Source: a virus | Strand: one strand, 5' to 3' | Length of the DNA: 64,000 nucleotides | Virus record (IMG/VR): IMGVR_UViG_3300035666_000004 | Coordinates: 1 to 64,000 of that record | In this document: in pieces, positions 25,581 through 34,682 of the stretch | How positions within the stretch are numbered: position 1 is the first letter of the stretch | Layout of the letters: each line of letters begins with the position of its first letter | Translations under genes and position numbers: made by a program | Notes under the pieces: model-generated | What the model was told of the DNA's origin: nothing | The model's input: the letters and a program-made list of their open reading frames with translations, nothing else | Databases searched by the model: none

Positions 25581-26571
25581 GATTATAGATTTCCTGTCTG
25601 AAAATGGATTGGAATACAAAGAAAAAAGCAGAACAATTCATACAGAATGTCCTGTATGTCACAGTAGCGATAAATTCAGTATTCTAAAAGAAAATGGATC
25701 TTGTATTTGTTATAGAGGCTCTTGCTCTTTCGGTCGCCAGTGGTTCCCAAGTTTTGTATCATTGGTATCTGGAATAACAGAAAAAGAAGCAAGAAAAATG
25801 CTATATGGAAAAGATGAAAGAATTAAACAAGTAAAATCATCGGATTGGCAAATTAAACTTGAGTTAGATGATGAAGAACAGCACAGTGAACCATCTCCAT
25901 TAGATGGAATACCAACCGTTACGTATCCAGAATGGTTTATGCTAGATATTGATTCATCGGAATCATCAGATGGCCTTAATTATTTGCTTTCGAGAGGTAT
26001 TACCCTTGAAATGGCCAAAAAATATGATATTAAATATTCAAAATTCTATAGAAGAGTTTACCTTCCAATAAAAATGAATGGCGAAGTATACGGATATCAA
26101 GGAAGAGCAATAGATAAAGTTGCTGAAAAAGATAGAATGAGAAATAACGAAGGATTCAGACGTGACACTTTTGTCATGTTTGCGGATAATTTAATTGGTG
26201 CAGAACATGTTATAATATCTGAAGGCCCTTTTGATGCAATGAAATTTGAACAAGTTGGTGGAAGCGTTTCTACACTTGGAAAAGTGGTGACAAATAAGCA
26301 GTTGCAGATCATAAAAAATTATGGCATAATGAAAGTGTACCTTGCCCTGGATGAAGATGCTGCAAGCGAAATTAATGAACTTGGAAACATTTTAAGAAGA
26401 GATGGACTAGAAGTTTATCGAATAGAAGTGCCGCAATCTTGCATAGATAGATGTGAAAAGCTTGGAAAAAAGGCAGATATTGGCGAATGTACGTTTGAAG
26501 AGGCTGCACTGGCATTTAAAAACGCCTACAAGCTAGATAGAATGAAACTGTTATTACACCTAAGAGGTTAG
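25570..26571 (+). CDS. DNA primase (TOPRIM, DnaG/gp61-like)
   Basis: 333 aa. N-terminal zinc ribbon TECPVCHSSDKF...CICYRGSCSFGR, then a catalytic TOPRIM: HVIISEGPFDAMK (Glu) and VYLALDEDAAS (DxD-type pair). It makes RNA primers for the lagging strand and would act with the DnaB-like helicase at 27269. AAAGGGG precedes the ATG. Confidence 0.85.
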   Translation: MRYKIIDFLSENGLEYKEKSRTIHTECPVCHSSDKFSILKENGSCICYRGSCSFGRQWFPSFVSLVSGITEKEARKMLYGKDERIKQVKSSDWQIKLELDDEEQHSEPSPLDGIPTVTYPEWFMLDIDSSESSDGLNYLLSRGITLEMAKKYDIKYSKFYRRVYLPIKMNGEVYGYQGRAIDKVAEKDRMRNNEGFRRDTFVMFADNLIGAEHVIISEGPFDAMKFEQVGGSVSTLGKVVTNKQLQIIKNYGIMKVYLALDEDAASEINELGNILRRDGLEVYRIEVPQSCIDRCEKLGKKADIGECTFEEAALAFKNAYKLDRMKLLLHLRG

Positions 26572-26572
26572 A

Positions 26573-27265
26573 ATGGTTAAGAAAAACAACGTAAAAGATT
26601 CATTTGAATTATGCTACTTAAGATCCAGAGCAGCTAAATCAGCATTTGATAAAAAAGATAAGATTAATGTATTGCTGCAGCAGCCATTCTTTGAGAAGGC
26701 TGTACAAGTTGCTTCAAAAGAAGTATATCGTAAAGCTGAGAATTCATTAAATCACTTTGGGTACTTCCTAGAAGACATTAGAAGTATTGCCAGAGTCTAT
26801 GGTTTACAATTTGCAAATCATGAATTTTCAAATAAAAAGAATTCTGATCTAACAATTCCTTTAACAAAGTTTATTATTCAAAGATTGAACACATTTATCA
26901 CGCTTCTTAATAGAAAATTTGAAACAAATGAATTTTCAATATCAAATACAGACACTTCACTCCTATTGGATATTGTTCCAGATGATTCTTTATCGCCAAT
27001 AAAGGATGATGATGTAGTTATTTTGGAACCAGTAAAAACTAAAAATAGTAAAAAAGAAACAAAAGCTTTAAGTAAAAAGATTCAAAAAAACATAGACTTA
27101 TATGCACCAAGGTTGGCCGAACTCGCCACATCTAAGCATACTGGGTACTTTATTAGAAAAAAAGCCAGATCAATTTGTAAAAAATGTGGTATAAATTACT
27201 TAGAGATAACTTTGGCCAAAATTAAGAAACATAATTTGGACCCAAACCAATTTGCATTGAGGTAA
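26573..27265 (+). CDS. Hypothetical protein, 230 aa, in the primase-helicase operon
   Basis: Not recognised. Basic and helical. Residues 60-125 (FLEDIRSIARVYGLQFANHEF...RLNTFITLLNRK) vaguely recall sigma region 2 spacing, but the match is weak. A CKKCG pair lies near the C-terminus. The position between primase and helicase suggests a replisome accessory protein. Confidence 0.6.
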   Translation: MVKKNNVKDSFELCYLRSRAAKSAFDKKDKINVLLQQPFFEKAVQVASKEVYRKAENSLNHFGYFLEDIRSIARVYGLQFANHEFSNKKNSDLTIPLTKFIIQRLNTFITLLNRKFETNEFSISNTDTSLLLDIVPDDSLSPIKDDDVVILEPVKTKNSKKETKALSKKIQKNIDLYAPRLAELATSKHTGYFIRKKARSICKKCGINYLEITLAKIKKHNLDPNQFALR

Positions 27266-27268
27266 GAA

Positions 27269-28912
27269 ATGGCTGACAATAGTTCTAACTATTTTGAAGT
27301 TACTGATGCCACGATGCAGGCGGTGCTCGGTCACTGCCTACTCAATCAAGCATTTCTAAGAGATTGCGCATCTACACTTCAAAAAGAACATGTAGAAAAT
27401 CCATTGATTGGAAACCTATATAGTTGGGTTATAGAATATTATAAGCGCAGAAAAGCTAAACCTTCAGTTCAAGAGGTGGAAGCTTACATTAATACTGAAT
27501 TTAAATATGATGCGCCAATTCGTAGTAAATACATAAGAATTCTAGGTGAGTCTGTAGACTTGCATGCAAAAAACTTCAATAGAGATGAGCTTGCATTCCA
27601 AGTACATGGGTGGATTAGAGCAAATATCCTTAAAAACTTTATGCAAAGAGCCGTTAACTCTTTCAATAAAAAAGGATACATTGAAACAGAGAATCAAATT
27701 AAAAAGCTCGAAAGAGATCTAAGAGACGCTGAATTTAACAAAGAAGAACGCGTAGACATGTCTGACATGGCTAACATCGTTAATAGTATGTTAGTTGTAA
27801 GAGATAAGGCATGCACTCTTGGACATCCTGAATTTGATGAATTGATTCTTGCTGGTGCCTCTAGATTACCAACTGACGTTCTATACAATGAAAATACAAT
27901 CAAAGGAAGAACTAAGGGTAGTCTAGTAGCTGGGGCACAGACCATTATGATGGGTCCATCTAATACTGGTAAAACCACTGCTATGGTTACAATTGCTGTG
28001 TCAAACCTGGCTTTCGAGAAGAAAGTTTGTTATATCTCTTGCGAAGACCCAAAAGAACAAGTTTCAATGAAAATGATGCAAAGCTTCTTTTCAATAACTG
28101 CAAAAGAAATTAGTAATACGTCATCAAGAAATTTTGAAGAACAAAGCGCTCAATGGGCGGAAGTTGCTAATAAATATTTACACTTATTTGAATGGATTAA
28201 GCCAGGTAAAATGTATGTAGAAGATGTTATTGCATTAATTGAAGTTGAGCAAGAAAAACTCGTAGAACGCGGAGAATCTGGATTCGATTTAGTTATAGTA
28301 GACTATCCTGGTATCTTAAGCTCTAGAGATTTAAAGGGTACAAAAGAAGAGTGGACAGAGAAAAGATATATATACTCTCAATTTAGACTCTTGGCAAGAA
28401 AGCACTCTTGGCACTCATTAGTACCTATTCAAACCAATAGAGAAGGTTTTAAAATGAACATGGGCCAAAATTATACATTAGAAATATCTGATGTAGCCCA
28501 AGGTTTCGGTATTACAAATGATGCTGATAACGTTATCACTATTAATAGAAGTAACGAAGATTATACCGTAATGAGAGTTAGATTCTTTGTAGCTAAAACT
28601 AGAACTGCCGAAGCTAGGAGTACATTCATGTCTGAAACTAGATATGATTTAAGTAGAACTCACGGTCTTGCCTTTGGTTGCTCTGTGTTATCTGCGTCTG
28701 AATTAAAAGATTTAAACGAGCCAGGGTTGTTGGCCACTAGAATTAAACGCAACATGACGTCTCAAATGCTTGGTGCTAAATCAGATGAGTATACTAAAAA
28801 TTCAGTTGCGTTTAATATGGCAGATGGTGGACCGCCAATTAAAACTGTTATGTCGACTACTAGCTCTAGTTGGAATGTGCCAGTAGACCCACAGGATCTA
28901 AAAAGAAATTAA
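27269..28912 (+). CDS. DnaB-like replicative helicase
   Basis: 547 aa. An N-terminal helical domain (residues 1-150) precedes a RecA-fold motor: Walker A GPSNTGKTT (229-237), a conserved KVCYISCEDPKEQ, Walker B FDLVIVDYPG, and SLVPIQTNREG (sensor-like). The C-terminal region FFVAKTRTAE fits DnaB motif 4. Hexameric 5'-3' unwinding ahead of the polymerase is expected. Confidence 0.82.
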   Translation: MADNSSNYFEVTDATMQAVLGHCLLNQAFLRDCASTLQKEHVENPLIGNLYSWVIEYYKRRKAKPSVQEVEAYINTEFKYDAPIRSKYIRILGESVDLHAKNFNRDELAFQVHGWIRANILKNFMQRAVNSFNKKGYIETENQIKKLERDLRDAEFNKEERVDMSDMANIVNSMLVVRDKACTLGHPEFDELILAGASRLPTDVLYNENTIKGRTKGSLVAGAQTIMMGPSNTGKTTAMVTIAVSNLAFEKKVCYISCEDPKEQVSMKMMQSFFSITAKEISNTSSRNFEEQSAQWAEVANKYLHLFEWIKPGKMYVEDVIALIEVEQEKLVERGESGFDLVIVDYPGILSSRDLKGTKEEWTEKRYIYSQFRLLARKHSWHSLVPIQTNREGFKMNMGQNYTLEISDVAQGFGITNDADNVITINRSNEDYTVMRVRFFVAKTRTAEARSTFMSETRYDLSRTHGLAFGCSVLSASELKDLNEPGLLATRIKRNMTSQMLGAKSDEYTKNSVAFNMADGGPPIKTVMSTTSSSWNVPVDPQDLKRN

Positions 28913-28937
28913 AACAAAGCGTATTTTTTAAGCAAAA

Positions 28938-28970
28938 ATGTGGTATTAAATAATAAATAAAGGAGTCAAG
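28938..28970 (+). promoter_or_regulatory. Extended -10 promoter and ribosome site of the protease gene
   Basis: ATGTGG then TATTAA (28944-28949), followed by a normal leader with AAAGGAG before ATG 28971. No good -35 box. Confidence 0.5.
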
Positions 28971-29951
28971 ATGCGTAATTTTCTTAAATCTGTTCACGAG
29001 AAGCTCGGTAGTTTCATGTTTGGTGGCCTTAAAATAGGATTGGCTGTAGCTCTTGTGCTAGCAATTGCCCCAATCATTTCAATTGTTGGAGCTTATGTTT
29101 TTGGAACCAAGCAACACCCATCTCAAGTTACAGTTATGATCACAAACTTCAAACAAACTTCTGGCGGAACTGGCGTTGTAATTAAGCACACACCTACTAA
29201 ATCTTTAATTTTAACAAACGCCCACGTGTGTGGACTAGTGTCTGAAAAAGGTGGTTTAGTTAAACAAACTGATAATCATACATATTTTGTTACAGGAACT
29301 ATGACATCAAAAAATCATGATTTGTGCGTAATCTCTGTGGCGGAAGATTTAGGTACATCTGTTAAAATTGCTAGTGAACCACCGGAATTGTACAGTGAGG
29401 CTACAATTACTGGTCACCCAGCTTTATTACCAAACATTATTTCAAAAGGTCATTTTGGCGGAAGACAAGTTATTTCAATTATTACCGGAGTTAAACCTTG
29501 TACTCAAGACGATTTTAATGGTCAAAATGCACTTCTTTGCATGTTCTTAGGTGGCCTTCCAATCGTTAAAATGTTCGATTCTCAAGTAGTGTCTGCTACT
29601 ATCCAAGGTGGATCTTCTGGTTCAGCTGTATTAAATTCTAATGGAGAATTGTCTGGATTAGTTTTTGCTGGAGCAGGAAATGGATTAAGCTACGCATCAA
29701 TCGTTCCTTATGAGTATGTAATTGAATTTCTTTATGGAGAGTTTAGTGAGGCTGGTCTAGTTAAACCACCGGCTGAATTCGTTGCATCTGCCGATAAACA
29801 AGAAGAGATTAACCTACCAAAACAAATCACTGGTGATATTATTAGAAAATGTAAAACATCTGACATTAAAAACCCTAAAATCAAATCAATCTGTAAGCTG
29901 CTTCTAAATGATTCAGCATACAGAGAAGAAGATTCAAATGGAAATAAATAA
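28971..29951 (+). CDS. Membrane-anchored trypsin-like serine protease
   Basis: 326 aa. One hydrophobic segment at about 20-44 (IGLAVALVLAIAPIISIVGAY) precedes a chymotrypsin-fold domain. Catalytic triad: His85 in LILTNAHVC, Asp117 in KNHDLCVI, Ser216 in QGGSSGSAV. Loss-free active site and an N-terminal anchor fit a DegS/HtrA-like protease facing the periplasm, but no PDZ domain follows; the last 60 residues are charged. One of three protease genes in 10 kb. Confidence 0.85.
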   Translation: MRNFLKSVHEKLGSFMFGGLKIGLAVALVLAIAPIISIVGAYVFGTKQHPSQVTVMITNFKQTSGGTGVVIKHTPTKSLILTNAHVCGLVSEKGGLVKQTDNHTYFVTGTMTSKNHDLCVISVAEDLGTSVKIASEPPELYSEATITGHPALLPNIISKGHFGGRQVISIITGVKPCTQDDFNGQNALLCMFLGGLPIVKMFDSQVVSATIQGGSSGSAVLNSNGELSGLVFAGAGNGLSYASIVPYEYVIEFLYGEFSEAGLVKPPAEFVASADKQEEINLPKQITGDIIRKCKTSDIKNPKIKSICKLLLNDSAYREEDSNGNK

Positions 29952-30429
29952 AAGAACAGTAGTAATTGTATCCTTGCTCCTAGTATCACTTGGGGCAGGG
30001 ATCGGCAAATATGCCTCTCCAGAAAAAGTTGTCACAAAAACTGAAACTATTACTGTTGAAAAAGAAGTTATTAAGTACAAAGAGTCCGGTTCTGAAAACA
30101 CTAAAGTAGACAAAGTAACAGTTATAGTTGAAGATATTAGTAAAGATGGGACTATCCACAGAGAGACAGTGCAGGTAGATAAAACTCAAATTGATAAGTT
30201 TATCAGTAAAGAGCTTGATAAGAAAAAAGAAACAGATACGACAGTTGTTACAGAGACAGAAAAAACAAATCAAGCTTTGTGGCATATATCAGCTTTAGCC
30301 TCAGTAAAACAAGGAGAAATTCCTTCTTACGGGGCCCTTGTAGAAAAAAGAGTTTTGGGACCAATTAGCGTTGGGGCATTCGGATTAACAAATAAAACTG
30401 CCGGCATTACAATAGGATATTCATTTTAA
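29938..30429 (+). CDS. Small exported protein with beta-rich C-terminus
   Basis: 163 aa from ATG 29938. A hydrophobic N-terminal segment (RTVVIVSLLLVSLGAGIG) could be a signal or anchor. A charged helical stalk follows (residues 45-115), then about 45 residues of strand-like sequence ending TIGYSF, an aromatic terminus as in outer-membrane strands. It overlaps the protease end by 14 bases. Could be an envelope-spanning or lysis accessory protein; function not proven. Confidence 0.58.
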   Translation: MEINKRTVVIVSLLLVSLGAGIGKYASPEKVVTKTETITVEKEVIKYKESGSENTKVDKVTVIVEDISKDGTIHRETVQVDKTQIDKFISKELDKKKETDTTVVTETEKTNQALWHISALASVKQGEIPSYGALVEKRVLGPISVGAFGLTNKTAGITIGYSF

Positions 30430-30439
30430 GGAATTAGAA

Positions 30440-31363
30440 ATGTTTGCTAATAAAATTACTTACTGTCTAAATTCAGCCGCTGTGGGAGATCTAGTTGCAG
30501 CGGCACCTTCCCTCAAGTGGGCAATCGAAAATTTCCACCACAAAACAGATTATCAAGTTGGAATGTACAAAGATTTTAAAGATCTGTTTCCTTTTGTTCC
30601 GGAAGAAAAAATAGTGGACATCCAAGGAAGTTATTCAAACGAATTCTCGGTTAGGCATCTTAATATGCTTGGAGTCGGTGGCAATGTTTGCAAATTAACT
30701 CCGTCACGCATGAAATTAACTCAATATGGAAGTATTGGATTATTAGGTAGAGTATTACCAGACCATTTAACAAAATATGTCCCACTTCAAGAAGTTGATG
30801 TTAGTCATTATGGTGTTGATTTTTCAAAAGCAGTTGTAATTATATCTACCTATAGAGATCCACAAAGAACAATAATTGCAAGTGAAATTAAAAAAATAGC
30901 AGAATACGTATATTCTAAAGGCTTAATTCCAGTGTATGTTGGAAAAACTGGAGCTATGAGCATTTGGAAATCACATTTAGCTAAAAGTGACTTTGATTAT
31001 CCTGGCTTTGGTGTAGATTTAAGAGACAAGACTTCATTTTTAGAACTAGCTTCTGTAATGAAAAAGTCTAGAGCTGTTGTTGGTATGGATGGTGGCCCAA
31101 TACACATTGCCTTTACTACAGATGTAACAGTTGTCTGTGGCTTTACTACAGTTAGTCCATCGCTAAGAATACCGTATAGAGGTATAGCTAAAACAATTGC
31201 GGTTATCCCTAATATTGCATGCAATTTTTGCGAATCAGATTGGTCGCTTGATACATGGAATTTCAACAATTGCCCTAGAAAACTTGAATTGCCAGAATGT
31301 GTAACGAAAATGACCAGCTCAAAGTTTATTGAAGCATTAGAGCAATTAGAAATTTTTAAATGA
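30440..31363 (+). CDS. GT9 (heptosyltransferase)-like glycosyltransferase
   Basis: 307 aa, a GT-B fold. N-terminal NSAAVGDLVAAAPSLKW and C-terminal VGMDGGPIHIAFTTDVTVVCGF then RIPYRG match ADP-heptose:LPS heptosyltransferases. Such phage enzymes can alter host surface glycans or phage DNA; the acceptor here is unknown. Several Cys near the C-terminus (ACNFC, NCPRK) could bind metal. AAGGA ribosome site. Confidence 0.75.
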   Translation: MFANKITYCLNSAAVGDLVAAAPSLKWAIENFHHKTDYQVGMYKDFKDLFPFVPEEKIVDIQGSYSNEFSVRHLNMLGVGGNVCKLTPSRMKLTQYGSIGLLGRVLPDHLTKYVPLQEVDVSHYGVDFSKAVVIISTYRDPQRTIIASEIKKIAEYVYSKGLIPVYVGKTGAMSIWKSHLAKSDFDYPGFGVDLRDKTSFLELASVMKKSRAVVGMDGGPIHIAFTTDVTVVCGFTTVSPSLRIPYRGIAKTIAVIPNIACNFCESDWSLDTWNFNNCPRKLELPECVTKMTSSKFIEALEQLEIFK

Positions 31364-31370
31364 GGTAGTT

Positions 31371-31586
31371 ATGTTTACATATAAGCTAGTAGAAGTTGAA
31401 TTAGCGCAGATATATATGCAATGCGACCTTATTAAAACGGCGTCTCATGAAGCGTCAATGGCAGTTAAAGATGGTAAAGACCACATTTGCCAGATTAAAA
31501 TCAAGGACTTAGAGCAACAATTAAAAGAAGCAAATAAGCTAATTTCTCAATTACATTCAAAAATAGAGTATCTTAAAAACTCATAA
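31371..31586 (+). CDS. Small coiled-coil protein, 71 aa
   Basis: The C-terminal 40 residues form a heptad coil (IKDLEQQLKEANKLISQL). TGAGG ribosome site. Function unknown. Confidence 0.55.
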   Translation: MFTYKLVEVELAQIYMQCDLIKTASHEASMAVKDGKDHICQIKIKDLEQQLKEANKLISQLHSKIEYLKNS

Positions 31587-31589
31587 GCT

Positions 31590-31634
31590 TGCTATTGTAC
31601 AGTATATATGATAAGATATATATGTAGGAGGATT
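31590..31634 (+). promoter_or_regulatory. CAGTATATAT promoter element and ribosome site
   Basis: TTGTACAGTATATATGATAAG followed by ATATATGTAGGAGG. The GTATATAT core matches the elements before 8753 and 15040. ATG 31636 follows. Confidence 0.45.
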
Positions 31635-31635
31635 T

Positions 31636-31932
31636 ATGAGAGTCAGAGCAATTGTTTGTCCGGCATGCGGCACTGCTATATACTCTGTCGCAAACCATGA
31701 CTACAATACATGTGATTGTTCATACCCATGTGGCATAGCTGTAGATGGTGGACATATTGATAAAGATGGCACTCTCTCCTTTAGAAAAATGGCATATGGA
31801 ACTGAAATAAATGTAGATGACATTAAAGAAGTAGAAATAAATGTTGACGCTTCTCCTGCTGAATTGTATAAAGATTGGAATGCATCTCTTAAAACCCCAC
31901 GTAAATTTGGGAGAATTGTAGGTTACAAATGA
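31636..31932 (+). CDS. DUF7695-like cysteine-rich small protein
   Basis: 98 aa. CPACG (Cys9, Cys12) and CDCSYPCG form a small ribbon; IAVDGGH follows, the layout of a common phage small-protein family (DUF7695). The stop overlaps the subtilase start. Function unknown. Confidence 0.6.
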   Translation: MRVRAIVCPACGTAIYSVANHDYNTCDCSYPCGIAVDGGHIDKDGTLSFRKMAYGTEINVDDIKEVEINVDASPAELYKDWNASLKTPRKFGRIVGYK

Positions 31933-32681
31933 TGCGCATTATATTAGCAAAAACATTGCTATCTGCCTATTTAGCTTTGCCTGTTAAGGTCGCTGTTATT
32001 GATACTGGGTTTGATTCTAGCTCTAAATGGGACTATGTTAATCCTAAAATATGCAAAAATGGATTTTATGATGCAACAAAATCTGATAAAGCAGAGCAAG
32101 TGGAAAGTATAACAGATGCACACTTCCCAGGGCACGGAACGCACGTTGCCGGACTTATTGCACAAAATGCAGGTGACTCCAACTACTGTATGGTTATCAT
32201 GAAGTTCTACGATCCTAAAAAAGCCACTACTTTTGGACCTAGCAACCTTTTATTAGAGAGAGCAATAGCAGACCGCGTAGATATAATTAACTTTTCTGCT
32301 GGCGGTAACGAATATTCTAAAGAGGAATGCGATTTAGTTAAAAAGGCATTAGATAATAAAATTATTGTTGTTGCTGCAATGGGCAACAAAGGGCAAGATA
32401 TCGCCAAACACCCATTTTATCCTGCAAGTTGCGACAAACGAGTGGTTAAAATAGAAAACGCTACTGCTGACAAAACGAGAGATGTAATGTCTAGCTACAG
32501 CTCTGGAAAAGGTGAGCGTATATTTAGCGCAAATGGCGTAAATGCTATAAGTACGTTACCAAATGGACATTACGGCGCACTTTCTGGAACATCTATGGCC
32601 ACTGCCATTGTAACTGGTAAAATAACTAAAATAATTAGTCTCAAAAAGGAACAATTGAGACAGAAATTAAAAAATAATTGA
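31929..32681 (+). CDS. Subtilisin-like serine protease (S8)
   Basis: 250 aa. Complete subtilase active site: VAVIDTG (Asp25), GHGTHVAGL (His69), oxyanion-hole AAMGNKG (Asn153) and SGTSMATAIVTG (Ser222). A short hydrophobic start (ILAKTLLSAYLALP) may export it, but there is no prodomain. Clean triad and a minimal size suggest an active, perhaps secreted or periplasmic enzyme. It could process phage proteins or cut host envelope proteins. Confidence 0.88.
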   Translation: MMRIILAKTLLSAYLALPVKVAVIDTGFDSSSKWDYVNPKICKNGFYDATKSDKAEQVESITDAHFPGHGTHVAGLIAQNAGDSNYCMVIMKFYDPKKATTFGPSNLLLERAIADRVDIINFSAGGNEYSKEECDLVKKALDNKIIVVAAMGNKGQDIAKHPFYPASCDKRVVKIENATADKTRDVMSSYSSGKGERIFSANGVNAISTLPNGHYGALSGTSMATAIVTGKITKIISLKKEQLRQKLKNN

Positions 32682-32687
32682 AAATTG

Positions 32688-32716
32688 TTGACTTCCAAAA
32701 GTAACTTTGTTATTCT
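32688..32716 (+). promoter_or_regulatory. Sigma-70-like promoter
   Basis: TTGACT (32688-32693), 17 bases, TATTCT (32711-32716), upstream of a small-gene cluster starting at 32753. Confidence 0.7.
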
Positions 32717-32752
32717 TATTTAAGAAGCAAAAAACAAACAATAGAGGTTAAC

Positions 32753-33016
32753 ATGTCTATTAAAATGATGATTAAAAATCCTGAAACAAAACTTGAATAT
32801 TACGTTGTAGAAGTATCTGAATTAGGAAAAGTTGTTGGGGTTCCATTTGTGACAAACTCTATTGAAGAAATGGCGATACTTGTTGAGCCGTTTGAAATAT
32901 TCTTGGCTGATCTTGATGATGCTGTTAAGTCTATGAAAGAATATGAACATAATACTGCACACTTTGGATCTTTGGGTAGCTTTATGTTTTCTACATATGA
33001 AGGACGGGTTTCGTAA
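32753..33016 (+). CDS. Hypothetical protein, 87 aa
   Basis: Not recognised; mixed strands and an acidic middle (LADLDDAVKSMKEYE). AGAGGT ribosome site. The stop overlaps the next ATG (TAATG). Confidence 0.58.
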   Translation: MSIKMMIKNPETKLEYYVVEVSELGKVVGVPFVTNSIEEMAILVEPFEIFLADLDDAVKSMKEYEHNTAHFGSLGSFMFSTYEGRVS

Positions 33017-33210
33017 TGAAAAAAGAGATTTATGAGGTTTGGAGAAATACGCCAATTGGCGATTTAACTATGGGCCTATATACTACAATTGAAGAGGCAA
33101 ATAAGCACAAAGAGAGTTGGAATAAGAAGATTAAAACTTCTATGGATAAAGCTTTTATATCTAGAAAAGTAATTCTAGAGAAATATGAAGAGGATTCTAA
33201 TGGAATATGA
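33016..33210 (+). CDS. Hypothetical protein, 64 aa
   Basis: Not recognised. Basic and helical, with a Trp-containing N-terminus (EIYEVWRNTP). Coupled to the gene before by a TAATG overlap. Confidence 0.55.
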   Translation: MKKEIYEVWRNTPIGDLTMGLYTTIEEANKHKESWNKKIKTSMDKAFISRKVILEKYEEDSNGI

Positions 33211-33406
33211 ATTTAAAGCTAAAGAACTTGAAAAGAAGATAGACGAATTGCAAGACGCCAAATTAGAATTGTTGCAAAAGGTAAAAGAAGCTACCGGCGT
33301 AGAAAAAGCCAACTTAATGGATAGATTTCTTGGTTTAAATGAAGAGCAAGAATTATTAGAATTTGAATTATTAACAGTGCAATCAGAAATATATGGTGAC
33401 GAATGA
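33200..33406 (+). CDS. Small coiled-coil protein, 68 aa
   Basis: ATG 33200 is chosen over the in-frame ATG 33185 because GAGG lies 8 bases upstream of it. Long Leu/Glu heptads (FKAKELEKKIDELQDAKL). It overlaps the PIN-PhoH start. Confidence 0.55.
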   Translation: MEYEFKAKELEKKIDELQDAKLELLQKVKEATGVEKANLMDRFLGLNEEQELLEFELLTVQSEIYGDE

Positions 33407-34680
33407 ATAAGTCCGTTGTTGTTTTAGACACAAATGTTATTTTAAGCGACTATTCTGTATTAAATAAATTTGATAGAGATGTCTATATACCGCTTTGCGT
33501 TATAGAAGAGATGGATCGTTTTAAAAAAGACATGGGCGAAAACGGTAGGAATGCGCGTCAATTCAGTCGGTCAATTGACTCTCTAAGAGAAAAAGGCAGT
33601 TTGGCCACTGGGGTTCAGGTTGATAATAAAAATCATAAAGTATTTGTTGTAGATTTAACAAATTCTTCATTCTCTACTATGTCAGTAGACAATCAGATTA
33701 TAGAGACTGCTCAAATCTTGAGTAAAGAATATGATGTAGAAATAATTTCTAAAGATATTAATGTTCGTATTAAGTCAGATGTAGCAGGAATCAAAGCTTC
33801 AAACTATGAAGCTACTGCAATTGCAAACGACAGTGCATATACTGGGTATCTGGAACTAGAAGTAGAGCCAGATATGCTAAATTCATTTTACGAAGATGGA
33901 TATATAGAAATTGATTATCCATTTTTAGCGAATCAATATGTTATTATGAGAAGTTTAATCAATTCAAAACATTCGGCACTTGGCAGATATGATAAAAAAC
34001 TGAAAGCAGTAGTCCAGTTGCTATTCTCAGACGATGTTTGGGGAATCAGATCTAAGAATGTTGAGCAAAGTTTTGCAATCGACGCCCTTTTAAATGATGA
34101 TATTAAACTAGTGTCCTTAGTAGGGATTGCTGGATCAGGAAAAACTTTAATTTCAATAGCAGCGGCTTTGTTTAAAACTCTTGATGAAGGTAAATACGAT
34201 AAAATCTTGGTAAGTAGACCCGTTATTCCAATGGGAAAAGATATTGGGTATCTACCTGGCACTTTAGAAGAGAAATTAGCTCCATGGATTCAACCAATCG
34301 TAGATAATTTAGAGTTTATTCTAGGTGGGGACAAACACTCTACTAACAGAGCAAAAGAATTAATTGAGCAAGGTATGATTAAAATTGAGGCTTTGACATA
34401 TATTAGAGGTCGAAGTATCCCCAATCAGTTCATCCTTATAGATGAAGCTCAAAATCTATCAGCACATGAAATTCAAACTATCCTAACAAGAGTTGGAGAG
34501 GGTACTAAGATTGTTCTTACTGGAGACCCAAACCAAATTGATAGCCCATATTTAGATGCAACTGATAACGGTCTTGTTCACGCAATCGAAAAATTAAAAG
34601 ACAATGAAATTGTAGCGAGTGTAACACTCACTAAAGGTGAAAGGTCAGAATTGGCTGATTTAGCGGCCAAATTTTTATAA
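33403..34680 (+). CDS. PIN-PhoH fusion protein
   Basis: 425 aa. An N-terminal PIN nuclease domain (LDTNVILSD with Asp, CVIEEMDRFK, acidic SVDNQIIETA) is joined to a PhoH-type ATPase: Walker A GIAGSGKT (241-248), VSRPVIPMGKDIGYLPG, Walker B FILIDEAQNLS and LTGDPNQID. Known PhoH2 proteins with this fusion have RNA helicase and ribonuclease activity. PhoH-like genes are frequent in large phages. Coupled to the gene upstream. Confidence 0.9.
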   Translation: MNKSVVVLDTNVILSDYSVLNKFDRDVYIPLCVIEEMDRFKKDMGENGRNARQFSRSIDSLREKGSLATGVQVDNKNHKVFVVDLTNSSFSTMSVDNQIIETAQILSKEYDVEIISKDINVRIKSDVAGIKASNYEATAIANDSAYTGYLELEVEPDMLNSFYEDGYIEIDYPFLANQYVIMRSLINSKHSALGRYDKKLKAVVQLLFSDDVWGIRSKNVEQSFAIDALLNDDIKLVSLVGIAGSGKTLISIAAALFKTLDEGKYDKILVSRPVIPMGKDIGYLPGTLEEKLAPWIQPIVDNLEFILGGDKHSTNRAKELIEQGMIKIEALTYIRGRSIPNQFILIDEAQNLSAHEIQTILTRVGEGTKIVLTGDPNQIDSPYLDATDNGLVHAIEKLKDNEIVASVTLTKGERSELADLAAKFL

Positions 34681-34682
34681 CT

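Noticed and set aside
27182-27195. A further TGTGGTATAAA element inside the 230-aa gene
   Set aside because: No -35 match and within coding sequence encoding the CKKCG motif; probably chance, though it lies 75 bases before the helicase gene.
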